A stretch of DNA of 64,000 bases from Flavobacterium enshiense. Lineage in GTDB: Bacteria > Bacteroidota > Bacteroidia > Flavobacteriales > Flavobacteriaceae. Both the position numbers and the translations under genes were made by a program. The stretch spans positions 1,550,001 through 1,614,000 of the forward strand of contig NZ_CP090376.1 in NCBI RefSeq assembly GCF_022836875.1, given 5' to 3'. The notes beneath the pieces were generated by a model, which ran no database searches, was not told where the DNA came from, and saw only the letters and a program-made list of their open reading frames with translations. Below, one piece after another: positions 9,222-17,369 of the stretch (position 1 is its first letter; each line of letters opens with the position of its first letter).

Positions 9222-10301
9222 TTACAAATTAAATAGCTTATATGATTGATGGGTGGATTTTACGATGTTTTCGGTGCGTTCCGGATGTGTGTCGGAAATA
9301 AATAATTGTCCGAATGTTTCGTTGTTTACCATTTCCACGATTTTGCTCACGCGGGTTTCGTCCAGTTTGTCGAAAATATCATCGAATAATAATATAGGTA
9401 AGAAGCCGCTCTGCTTTTTGATGAATTCGAACTGCGCTAGTTTCAGGGCAATCAGAAATGATTTCTGCTGGCCTTGGGAACCGAATTTCTTTATCGGGAA
9501 TGAATCGATTTCAAACGACAGATCGTCTTTGTGAATACCTACGCTGGTGTATTGTAGTACGCGGTCCTTGGCTAGGTTTTCCTCGAAAAGTTTTAACAGG
9601 GGTTTCTCTGAAAGCTGACTCTGATATACGATTTGTACCGTTTCTGCCGAATCGGTAATGGCTTGATGATGTTGATTGAAAATAGGAATAAAATCTTCCA
9701 GAAATTGTTTCCTTTTTTCAAAAATTGACGTTCCCAAACTGTCGAGCTGTTCGTTGTATATGGACAGCGTGTCGTTGTCAAAAGTTTGGTTGGCAGCGAA
9801 ATATTTCAGTAAGGCATTGCGTTGTGCAACTATTTTTTGGTACTGAATCAACTGTTGCAGGTAGGTGTTGTCGAGTTGTGAGATAACGCTGTCGATAAAT
9901 TTTCTGCGGGTTTCGCTTCCTTCAATAATCAAATCCTGATCGGAAGGAGAGATAATCACTAAAGGGATAAGTCCGACATGTTCCGAAAAACGTTCGTAGG
10001 ATTTGTTGTTGCGTTTCAGGATTTTTTTCTGTCCTTTTTTCAGGCTGCATACAATTTGTTCAGCGCGTTGGTTTTTTTCGAAGACGCCGTCAACCACAAA
10101 AAACTCTTCTCCGTGTTTGATATTTTGAACTGCCAATGGGTTAAAATAGCTTTTCCCGTAAGCCAGATGATAAATGGCATCCAGAATATTGGTCTTTCCG
10201 ATGCCGTTTTTCCCTACAAAGCAATTGATTTTTGCATCGAAGTCAAATGTTGCTTCGGCAATATTCTTGTAATTGAAAAGGGAAAGTTGTTTCAGGTGCA
10301 C
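9222..10301 (-). CDS. recF: DNA replication and repair protein RecF
   Basis: SMC-like ATPase that helps load RecA at gaps via RecFOR. Walker A is GKNGIGKT at residues 30-37. The ABC-type signature region is [17 protein letters not shown] near 280, and Walker B is [14 protein letters not shown] near 305. The D-loop and switch His region is ISDTHPER. The 359 residues are full length. The usual neighbours dnaN and gyrB are absent; it is divergent from a TPR membrane protein and heads a minus-strand run with the thioredoxin lipoprotein and murB. Confidence 0.96.
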   Translation of the reverse strand: MHLKQLSLFNYKNIAEATFDFDAKINCFVGKNGIGKTNILDAIYHLAYGKSYFNPLAVQNIKHGEEFFVVDGVFEKNQRAEQIVCSLKKGQKKILKRNNKSYERFSEHVGLIPLVIISPSDQDLIIEGSETRRKFIDSVISQLDNTYLQQLIQYQKIVAQRNALLKYFAANQTFDNDTLSIYNEQLDSLGTSIFEKRKQFLEDFIPIFNQHHQAITDSAETVQIVYQSQLSEKPLLKLFEENLAKDRVLQYTSVGIHKDDLSFEIDSFPIKKFGSQGQQKSFLIALKLAQFEFIKKQSGFLPILLFDDIFDKLDETRVSKIVEMVNNETFGQLFISDTHPERTENIVKSTHQSYKLFNL

Positions 10302-10404
10302 TTGAAATCCGAATTATCTCCTAAAATTTATAGCCTTTTTTAAGGTGGGTGCAAATTATTGAAAAATATCGATAAAAAGGATTTTCATATATGAATAAAA
10401 ATTT

Positions 10405-10412
10405 TATTTTTG
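10405..10412 (+). promoter_or_regulatory. Candidate -7 element for the TPR membrane gene
   Basis: TATTTTTG matches the Bacteroidota TAnnTTTG element 22 bases before the start codon at 10435. A TTG at the expected -33 distance is not evident, so support is partial. Confidence 0.45.
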
Positions 10413-10434
10413 CCGTTCATTAAATTAAAAATAG

Positions 10435-11226
10435 ATGGCAACATATAACAAAAGAGGGTATAAAGCTCCAAAACCAAAAGACGAAGCAGTTGTAGAACAA
10501 GTTGATGTTGATGTATTAGACAGCGTCAAAGAGGAAGATAGTGCAACGGCTGAGGTATTTAATACTTTGGATGAAAGTGCTAACAAGCTTGAAAATTGGG
10601 TTGCTAAAAATCAAAAATATATTTTCGGAGTTGTAGGTGCTATTGGTTTGGCGGCTGCAGTGTATTTGGTATATGATAAGTTTATTGTTGAGCCAAAAGA
10701 AAATGAGGCTGCCAATGAAATGTTCCAGGCACAGCAATATTTCCAACAAGCGGTAGATGGTCAAACAGCTAACGATTCTTTGTATAACCTTGCTTTAAAA
10801 GGTGGTGAAGGAAAATTAGGTTTCATCGGAATTGCAGATAGTTATTCTGGAACTAAAGCGGCTAACCTTGCACATTACTATGCAGGTATGGCTTATTTAA
10901 ATACAGGTAAGTTCAAAGAAGCGGTTGAGCAATTAGAGCAATTTAAATCAGACGATATGTTCTTGAAAGCGATTTCTATCGGAGCTATTGGTGATGCTTA
11001 CTCAGAATTAGGCCAGAAAGAAAATGCTTTAAGTCAGTACCAAAAAGCAGCTGATGCTAATGTAAATGAATTTACTACGCCAAGATATTTATACAAAGCT
11101 GGTCAATTGTCTTTAGAGATGGGTAAAAAAGCAGAAGCTTTAAAATTCTTTACTCAAATCAAAGAAAAATATGAAACTTCTCAGGAAGGAGCTACTATTG
11201 ATGCAATGATTGCAATGGTTGAGTAA
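10435..11226 (+). CDS. Single-pass TPR membrane protein (YfgM-like)
   Basis: The 263-residue protein has an acidic cytoplasmic N-terminus, one membrane segment at about residues 60-83 (FGVVGAIGLAAAVYLVY) and a periplasmic helical part. That part contains TPR-like repeats such as NLAHYYAGMAYLNTGKFKEAVEQL and AIGDAYSELGQKENAL. This layout resembles YfgM/ancillary SecYEG or BamD-adjacent TPR proteins, but the exact role is not established. It is followed 69 bases later by ribH on the same strand; in related genomes these two are often neighbours, as far as I recall. Confidence 0.82.
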   Translation: MATYNKRGYKAPKPKDEAVVEQVDVDVLDSVKEEDSATAEVFNTLDESANKLENWVAKNQKYIFGVVGAIGLAAAVYLVYDKFIVEPKENEAANEMFQAQQYFQQAVDGQTANDSLYNLALKGGEGKLGFIGIADSYSGTKAANLAHYYAGMAYLNTGKFKEAVEQLEQFKSDDMFLKAISIGAIGDAYSELGQKENALSQYQKAADANVNEFTTPRYLYKAGQLSLEMGKKAEALKFFTQIKEKYETSQEGATIDAMIAMVE

Positions 11227-11295
11227 ATTGAAGGCAGCGGGTAGAATTTAGAATTCAGTTTCTTTTTTCTAACTTCTGATTTCTAAATTAAAATT

Positions 11296-11808
11296 ATGGC
11301 AACAGAAAATAAAAATTTATCAAATTACGATAAAAACACAATCCCAAACGCGAAAGATTTTCGGTTTGGGATTGTTGTTTCAGAATGGAACGATAAAATC
11401 ACGGAAGGATTGTATTCCGGAGCCGAAGCGGCACTTTTAGATTGCGGTGCACTTCCGGAAAACATTATTCGTTGGAACGTGCCCGGCAGTTTCGAACTGG
11501 TATACGGTGCGCAGCGAATGATTGTAACGCAGGAAGTTGATTGTGTCATTACAATCGGCTGTGTTATTAAAGGGGAAACGATGCATTTCGAATTTGTATG
11601 CGAAGGTGTTACGCAAGGCATCAAGGATTTGAACGTGCAAACCGATGTTCCGGTAATATTCTGTCTTTTAACCGATAATAACGAACAGCAATCCATTGAC
11701 AGAAGTGGAGGAAAACACGGAAATAAAGGTACGGAAGCAGCTATTGCAGCAATTAAGATGGCTGATTTGAGAAGAAATAGCGGTCGTGAGGCGACCATTC
11801 AAAATTAG
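11296..11808 (+). CDS. ribH: 6,7-dimethyl-8-ribityllumazine synthase
   Basis: Penultimate enzyme of riboflavin synthesis, condensing 5-amino-6-ribitylaminouracil with 3,4-dihydroxy-2-butanone 4-phosphate. The family builds 60-mer or pentameric shells. Typical motifs are VVSEWND (27-33), the substrate loop NVPGSFELVYGAQ (61-73) and GCVIKGETMHFEFVCEG with the catalytic His97. The 170 residues are normal. There is no riboswitch visible upstream and no other rib gene in the window. A hairpin terminator follows at 11881. Confidence 0.95.
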   Translation: MATENKNLSNYDKNTIPNAKDFRFGIVVSEWNDKITEGLYSGAEAALLDCGALPENIIRWNVPGSFELVYGAQRMIVTQEVDCVITIGCVIKGETMHFEFVCEGVTQGIKDLNVQTDVPVIFCLLTDNNEQQSIDRSGGKHGNKGTEAAIAAIKMADLRRNSGREATIQN

Positions 11809-11880
11809 TAAGTGGCATAAACGGCGTTCGAGTTTTTTGAATGTAAAAATCGATGTTGTTTATCATGGAGATTGATATTG

Positions 11881-11918
11881 AAAAAACCTATTCGAAAGAG
11901 TAGGTTTTTTTGTTTTTT
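11881..11918 (+). terminator. Terminator after ribH
   Basis: AAAAAACCTATTC and GAGTAGGTTTTTT form a 13-bp stem (one G-U pair) with a GAAA tetraloop, followed by a T-rich tract ending at 11918. Position and orientation fit termination of ribH. Confidence 0.85.
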
Positions 11919-11955
11919 ATGATTCTGTTGGGTAGAATAACAGAAACCTTTTGCT

Positions 11956-11963
11956 TAAATTTG
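11956..11963 (+). promoter_or_regulatory. Candidate -7 element for mutL
   Basis: TAAATTTG matches TAnnTTTG, 49 bases before the mutL start. A TTG at 11928-11930 is 25 bases upstream, slightly beyond the usual 17-23 base spacing. Confidence 0.45.
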
Positions 11964-12012
11964 TAAACATGGGCTCCCTTATAATCCATAACTTTTAACT
12001 TACTTATTTTCA

Positions 12013-13920
12013 ATGTCAAGCATAATTCAATTACTACCCGATCACGTTGCGAATCAGATTGCTGCCGGAGAAGTTGTGCAGCGACCAGCGTCTGTGGTGA
12101 AAGAATTGGTGGAAAACGCAGTTGATGCCGGTGCTACCGAAATCAAACTTATAGTAAAAGATGCGGGAAAAACACTGATTCAGGTAATTGATAACGGAAA
12201 AGGAATGTCGGTTACCGACGCACGTTTGTGTTTCGAACGCCATGCAACTTCCAAAATCCGTCAGGCGGAAGATTTATTTTCACTGCACACGAAAGGATTT
12301 CGCGGAGAGGCATTGGCTTCCATCGCGGCAATTGCCCATGTAGAGCTGAAAACCAAACAGGATCAGGAAGAATTAGGTACGCACATTGTTATTGAAGGGA
12401 GTAAGTTTGTCTCTCAGGATGTGGCTGTGTTGCCTAGGGGTACTTCATTTTCGGTAAAAAATTTATTTTTTAATATTCCGGCACGACGCAATTTCTTAAA
12501 GTCCGATACGGTGGAATTTCGTCATATTGTGGACGATTTTGAACGTGTGGCTTTGGCACATCCGAATATTCATTTCATGCTTTATCATAACGGCAGTGAA
12601 ATGTTTAATTTGCCGCAATCCAATCTGCGTCAGCGTATTGTGAACGTTTTCGGAGGTAAGACCAATGAAAAGCTGGTTCCTGTTACGGAAAGTACTGAAA
12701 TAATGGGGATTCAGGGATTTGTGGGTAAACCCGAATTTGCCAAAAAGAATAAAGGAGAGCAGTTTTTCTTTGTCAACGACCGATTTATCAAGAGTCCATA
12801 CCTGCATCATTCGATAATGGCGGCTTATGAAGGTTTGTTGAAAGACGGAAGTCAGCCGAGTTATTTCTTATATCTCGATGTACCTCCACATACGATAGAT
12901 ATCAATATCCATCCGACCAAAACCGAAATCAAATTTGATGACGATCAGGCGATGTATGCCATTTTAAGATCGTCCATCAAACACAGTTTAGGGCAATTCA
13001 ATGTGGCTCCGGTTTTGGATTTCGAAAGAGATTCCTCCCTAGATGTTCCATACGATTATAAAGAAAAGGAAAGTGAATTTCCTTTAATTCAGGTAGATGC
13101 CAATTTTAATCCGTTTACTACGGAAACTGATACTCCTTCGAGGTCGTTTTCATCCTCTTCGGGAGGTTCACATTCTTTTGGATCAGGTGGGTCAAGCTAT
13201 AGTTCAGGATATAAAAAGCAGGAAAGCAGCGCAAGTTGGGAGAGTCTGTATGTTGGTTTGAAAACCGCTACGGAAGAAATAGACTTGGGTGAAATCCAGT
13301 TTGAAAGCGAAGAAGTAACCGGATCACTATTTGACGATGCCGAAGCGGAATCGGCAGGGAACCGTACGTATCAGATTCATAAAAAATATATTGTCAGTCC
13401 GATTAAATCCGGAATGATGATTTTGTATCAGGAGCGGGCGCACCAGCGTATTTTATACGAACAATTTCTAACTAATATAACGATACATCACGCTGCAAGT
13501 CAGCAGTTGCTCTTTCCTTTGGAATTGCATTTTTCGCAATCGGAAATGGCTATGATTAAAGAATTGAGGTCTTCTTTGGAAAATACAGGTTTTGTTTTTG
13601 ACGCCATGACTTCCGAAATTCTCGTTATCTCCGGGCTGCCTGTTAATGTTGCAGAAAGCGAAGTGAACGGGCTTTTGGAAGAATTAATCCGTGATTTACA
13701 GGGCGAACTTCCGGAGAGCAGTTTCAGTCAAAGCGACCGTATTGCAAAATCGATGGCACGAAGCCTTTCGGTGAAAACCGGAACTTATTTAACTGAAAAA
13801 GAACAGGAAAACATCGTAAATTCGTTATTTGCATGCAAAGACCCAAATGTTTCCCCTTTTAATAAACCTACTTTCATTACTATGGGTGTGGAAGATTTAG
13901 ACAAACGTTTTGCCGTATGA
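12013..13920 (+). CDS. mutL: DNA mismatch repair protein MutL
   Basis: GHKL-family ATPase that links MutS mismatch recognition to strand removal. The N-terminus shows all GHKL motifs: IAAGEVVQRPASVVKELVENA near 16-36, DNGKGM, the ATP-lid KGFRGEALASI and GT near 122. A Ser/Gly-rich linker covers about 375-405 and a C-terminal dimerisation domain follows. In that domain the endonuclease motif DQHA(x)2E(x)4E is not matched: residues 472-483 read YQERAHQRILYE. The later CPHGRP-type zinc motif is replaced by VSPFNKP. It overlaps the next rhomboid gene by 4 bases (ATGA), indicating translational coupling. Confidence 0.95.
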   Translation: MSSIIQLLPDHVANQIAAGEVVQRPASVVKELVENAVDAGATEIKLIVKDAGKTLIQVIDNGKGMSVTDARLCFERHATSKIRQAEDLFSLHTKGFRGEALASIAAIAHVELKTKQDQEELGTHIVIEGSKFVSQDVAVLPRGTSFSVKNLFFNIPARRNFLKSDTVEFRHIVDDFERVALAHPNIHFMLYHNGSEMFNLPQSNLRQRIVNVFGGKTNEKLVPVTESTEIMGIQGFVGKPEFAKKNKGEQFFFVNDRFIKSPYLHHSIMAAYEGLLKDGSQPSYFLYLDVPPHTIDINIHPTKTEIKFDDDQAMYAILRSSIKHSLGQFNVAPVLDFERDSSLDVPYDYKEKESEFPLIQVDANFNPFTTETDTPSRSFSSSSGGSHSFGSGGSSYSSGYKKQESSASWESLYVGLKTATEEIDLGEIQFESEEVTGSLFDDAEAESAGNRTYQIHKKYIVSPIKSGMMILYQERAHQRILYEQFLTNITIHHAASQQLLFPLELHFSQSEMAMIKELRSSLENTGFVFDAMTSEILVISGLPVNVAESEVNGLLEELIRDLQGELPESSFSQSDRIAKSMARSLSVKTGTYLTEKEQENIVNSLFACKDPNVSPFNKPTFITMGVEDLDKRFAV

Positions 13921-14669
13921 TGAACATGACCGAAACTGTTAAACAGTTGATTATTATTAACGTGCTTCTTTATGTGGGTACAATTATGGTTCCCGCGGCT
14001 TTGGATTTCCTGCCAATGTTCTATTTTGAAAACCCGAGTTTCAAAGTGTGGCAGGTAATAACGCACATGTTCATGCACGCACCGTTTCCTAATTTTATGC
14101 ATGTTTTGTTTAACATGTTTGCATTGTATTCTTTCGGAAGTTCTTTGGAACATTTTTGGGGAGGAAGAAAATTTTTGTTTTTTTACATTTCATGTGGATT
14201 GGGAGCAATGCTCCTTCATAATGCTATAAATTACTTTGCGTTTCATTCTATTTATGATACAATGATTAATTCAGGGCTAAAACCGAGTGAAATCAGTTCG
14301 TTCTTAGATACAGGTTCGATTAAATATAATGCTGAATTGATACGACAAAGTGATTTGCAATCGATTTTAGAAATTTATAATGGACGAATGTTAGGGGCTT
14401 CCGGCGCCATTTACGGACTTTTGGTTGCTTTTGCATTCATGTTTCCTAATGCAGGTCTGGCGCTTATCTTTTTACCAGTGCCCGTGAAAGCAAAATATTT
14501 CGTGCCGGGGTTATTATTGCTGGATTTGTTCCTGGGCGTTAAAGGGAATTCTATTTTTGGAGGCGGTACGGGAATAGCCCATTTTGCTCATATTGGTGGT
14601 GCGATAATAGGATTTATAATGATGTCATATTGGAAGAAAAACCAGTTTAATAACAATCGATGGAATTAA
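13917..14669 (+). CDS. Rhomboid-family intramembrane serine protease (first copy)
   Basis: Six or seven hydrophobic segments in 250 residues. The catalytic Ser162 is in LGASGAIYG and the partner His225 in AHFAHIGGAIIGF. The N-terminal loop holds HMFMHAPFPNFMHVLFNMFALY, the typical rhomboid L1 stretch. It cuts membrane-anchored substrates in the plane of the membrane; the substrate is unknown. The start codon overlaps the mutL stop. A second rhomboid follows 68 bases downstream on the same strand. Confidence 0.93.
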   Translation: MMNMTETVKQLIIINVLLYVGTIMVPAALDFLPMFYFENPSFKVWQVITHMFMHAPFPNFMHVLFNMFALYSFGSSLEHFWGGRKFLFFYISCGLGAMLLHNAINYFAFHSIYDTMINSGLKPSEISSFLDTGSIKYNAELIRQSDLQSILEIYNGRMLGASGAIYGLLVAFAFMFPNAGLALIFLPVPVKAKYFVPGLLLLDLFLGVKGNSIFGGGTGIAHFAHIGGAIIGFIMMSYWKKNQFNNNRWN

Positions 14670-14737
14670 TCCGTAGGGAAGTTTTAGATTAACAAGACTC
14701 AGTTAGTAGATACAATATTTAAATCATACTTTTAAGG

Positions 14738-15607
14738 ATGAATATTATAGACGATTTTAAATTGCAGTATAAAGCAGGGGATATCACTCAGAAACTTATT
14801 TTCTGGAATGTGGGTATTGCGTTGCCTTTTTTTGTTATACAATCATTTTTCCCGTCTTTGTTTGAGATTCTGAAGACTTGGCTTTGTTTATCTTCCGACA
14901 TTAATACCGCTGTCCTGAAACCTTGGACATTCATTACCTATGCTTTTTTACATGCTGATTTTTGGCATCTGTTGTTTAATATGATTGTGCTGAATTTCAC
15001 CAGCCGTTTATTTTTGACCTATTTTACCCAAAAGCAATTGTTTGGCGCTTATTTACTGGCCGCCATTTTTGCAGGGTTGGTTTTTGTGCTTACAGATTTG
15101 TTCCTACAACAGAATACGATTCTGGTTGGCGCCTCCGGTGCTATTATGGCAGTGCTGATTGCCGCTGCGACTTATGCTCCTTTTTCGGAAATCAGGTTGT
15201 TGTTAATCGGGAATGTAAAATTATGGCACATTGCTTTGGTTTTATTGGCTTTGGATCTGATACAGGTTCCCATGAATAATACAGGTGGACATCTGGCACA
15301 TATGGGAGGATCACTGTTTGGTTTTATATACATTAAAACATTGCAACGTGGGACTGATATGAGCAAAATTGTATCTAAAGTTATTGATTATTTTGTTTCT
15401 TTGTTTTCCCCAAGAAGAACAACTCCGTTTAAAAAAGTGCATAAAAATGTCACACCACAATACAAAAAGAATACCGGTACAATAATTGACAAAAACAGTA
15501 CTCAGAAGAAAATAGATGAGATTTTGGATAAGATCAGTAAATCGGGTTACGATAGTCTGTCTAAAGAAGAGAAAGATTTTTTGTTCAAGGTAGGGAATAA
15601 CAAATAG
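14738..15607 (+). CDS. Rhomboid-family intramembrane serine protease (second copy)
   Basis: Second rhomboid in tandem, 289 residues. Catalytic Ser133 lies in VGASGAIM and His188 in GGHLAHMGGSLFGF. The L1 stretch is YAFLHADFWHLLFNMIVLNF. Unlike the first copy it has a cytoplasmic C-terminal tail of about 90 residues, ending in ILDKISKSGYDSLSKEEKDFLFK, a short helical pattern often found at the end of Bacteroidota rhomboids. Sequence identity with the first copy is low, so the pair is old rather than a recent duplication. Confidence 0.93.
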   Translation: MNIIDDFKLQYKAGDITQKLIFWNVGIALPFFVIQSFFPSLFEILKTWLCLSSDINTAVLKPWTFITYAFLHADFWHLLFNMIVLNFTSRLFLTYFTQKQLFGAYLLAAIFAGLVFVLTDLFLQQNTILVGASGAIMAVLIAAATYAPFSEIRLLLIGNVKLWHIALVLLALDLIQVPMNNTGGHLAHMGGSLFGFIYIKTLQRGTDMSKIVSKVIDYFVSLFSPRRTTPFKKVHKNVTPQYKKNTGTIIDKNSTQKKIDEILDKISKSGYDSLSKEEKDFLFKVGNNK

Positions 15608-15644
15608 CAAGTGTTTAATAATCTGTGCAGACAGTTTTCAATTA

Positions 15645-16682
15645 ATGAAAAACTTATCGTGGTTAAATAAAATAGTCTTTTTTTTCAATATCATCCTGAT
15701 GATATTGACTTTTGTGGCTTATCTGCTTCCTTTCCTGGCACCAAAGATGTTTCCTTTTTTATCGGTGTTGACATTGATACTGCCTTTGATGCTGATACTT
15801 AATGGCATCTTTCTATTCTATTGGGGAATCCAGTTGAAGAAACAGGTTTTTCTTTCGGCTGTTGTTTTATTAATCGGGATTACTTTTTTTAATAAGTTTT
15901 ATAAATTTTCCGGAAAAGACCTGATTGTAGAGGAAAATGATTTCTCGGTTATGAGTTATAACGTTCGTCTTTTCAATGTTTTTGAATGGATGAGCAAGCA
16001 GAACATCCCGGAAGATATTGCCGATTTTATCGCTTCTCAGAATCCTGATATTTTGTGTATTCAGGAATATTCCACATCAGTTAAATTAGATTTAAGAGCC
16101 TACAAATACAAGTATATCCTGATGCAGGGGGATAATATCCGCACTGGGCAGGCTATTTTTTCAAAATTTCCGATGATAGATAAAGGGGAGATTGATTTTC
16201 CGAATTCCGACAACAATGTGATTTTTGCGGATATTAAAATGAGACGCGATACGATTCGTGTGTACAGCATTCATTTGCAGTCTACTAAGATTAGTCCGGA
16301 TATCAATGAGAAGATTGATGAGGCTAAGTCAAAGAAGATTTTCCGCCGTATGAGTGAAGCTTTTGCCGAGCAGCAAGTACAGTCGGAGTTAATAAAAGAA
16401 CATAAAACCGATTGCCATTATCCGATAATTGTCTGTGGAGATATGAACAACAGCGCTTTTTCGTATGTGTATCGCAATATTAAAGGCAATATGAAAGATG
16501 CTTTCGAAGAAGCTGGTGAAGGATTTGGGAAAACATATGATTTTGAATTTTACCCTACCAGAATCGATTATATTTTAGTCGATAAGGCCTTTGAGGTGAA
16601 GAATTTCAAGAACTTTGACAACTTCGTCAATTCTGATCATTTTCCGATTACCACCCGACTTATGCTGAAGCCGGAAGAGTAA
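15645..16682 (+). CDS. Endonuclease/exonuclease/phosphatase (EEP) family membrane protein
   Basis: Three N-terminal membrane segments (about residues 8-30, 38-60 and 65-82) are followed by an EEP domain. Motifs visible are VMSYNVRLFN (about 100), the metal-binding Glu in ILCIQEYS, VCGDMNNS and the C-terminal RIDYILVD and SDHFPITTRL. The fold covers Mg-dependent phosphodiesterases acting on DNA, RNA, lipids or inositol phosphates; the substrate is unknown. The stop codon directly abuts the stop codon of the converging WbqC-family gene, with no base between them. Confidence 0.9.
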   Translation: MKNLSWLNKIVFFFNIILMILTFVAYLLPFLAPKMFPFLSVLTLILPLMLILNGIFLFYWGIQLKKQVFLSAVVLLIGITFFNKFYKFSGKDLIVEENDFSVMSYNVRLFNVFEWMSKQNIPEDIADFIASQNPDILCIQEYSTSVKLDLRAYKYKYILMQGDNIRTGQAIFSKFPMIDKGEIDFPNSDNNVIFADIKMRRDTIRVYSIHLQSTKISPDINEKIDEAKSKKIFRRMSEAFAEQQVQSELIKEHKTDCHYPIIVCGDMNNSAFSYVYRNIKGNMKDAFEEAGEGFGKTYDFEFYPTRIDYILVDKAFEVKNFKNFDNFVNSDHFPITTRLMLKPEE

Positions 16683-17294
16683 TTACAAAACCTGATTTTT
16701 AAGATAATCCATTGCGTAACGGCCTTCATTAAACAACAAATCCAAAATGCTTAAGTTGTTTATAAAGCCGTGTTTTTCCTCGAAAACCTGTGTGTAAGGT
16801 TCGAAAACAGAAGTGTCTTTCTTTCCGTTGGCCAAAGAACGAAAATCGGTCAAACCATTGGCATCGTGAAAATATTCAGTCGTTTTTTCGAAGTTGAATT
16901 TAGCTCCCAGGCATTCGTTTATGATCTCGATAGTCTGGAAGTTTAAGTCCATCATAAAATCGTGTTTCTTTTCAAAAATTGGTCTGATGTCGTCTTCGAA
17001 ATACTCGAAAAAAGGCGAAGTTCTATAGGCTGCTTCTAAGGATTTGAAATGGTTTTTTTGCCAGTTAAAATCATTTTCAACGCGTACATCTTTAAATTTT
17101 TGGTTTGCTGTCGAACCGTGCTTAACAGGGATATTCAACATCTGTATTCCGTTTGGCGAATAAATATACATCCTGTTACGATTGGTTTGTTTCTGGAAAT
17201 TATCTTCCATTTCAAATGTAATAGTGTCTGCTTTTACCATCGCTACAAAATGACTGATGGAGGGAAAGTAGGTGGGATGTATTAAGATGTCCAT
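16683..17294 (-). CDS. WbqC family protein
   Basis: The 203-residue protein matches the WbqC-like family, found in O-antigen and other glycan gene clusters as well as alone in Bacteroidota. Recognisable parts are HPTYFPSISHFVAMV at the start and the block NGIQMLNIPVKHG followed by KNHFKSLEAAYRTSPFFEYFED. The biochemical function is unknown. A long perfect hairpin lies 20 bases upstream of its start, between it and lepB. Confidence 0.88.
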   Translation of the reverse strand: MDILIHPTYFPSISHFVAMVKADTITFEMEDNFQKQTNRNRMYIYSPNGIQMLNIPVKHGSTANQKFKDVRVENDFNWQKNHFKSLEAAYRTSPFFEYFEDDIRPIFEKKHDFMMDLNFQTIEIINECLGAKFNFEKTTEYFHDANGLTDFRSLANGKKDTSVFEPYTQVFEEKHGFINNLSILDLLFNEGRYAMDYLKNQVL

Positions 17295-17313
17295 TTTTGT
17301 ATATCCTTATTTT

Positions 17314-17357
17314 TTTAGAGCTTGCAGCAGATTATTCAATCTGCTGCAAGCTCTAAA
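17314..17357. repeat. 20-bp perfect inverted repeat between lepB and the WbqC gene
   Basis: Two 20-base arms (17314-17333 and 17338-17357) are exact reverse complements around a 4-base loop. On the minus strand it lies 12 bases after the lepB stop and 20 bases before the WbqC start. It is followed there by an A-run, not a T-run, so it is not a textbook intrinsic terminator for lepB. It could be a processing or 3'-protecting hairpin or a protein-binding site. Confidence 0.85.
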
Positions 17358-17369
17358 TTATATATTCAT

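Noticed and set aside
11325..11798. Long minus-strand reading frame opposite ribH
   Set aside because: Shadow frame of a clearly conserved gene; its composition (Ser, Cys, Thr, Pro-rich) is typical of antisense reading.
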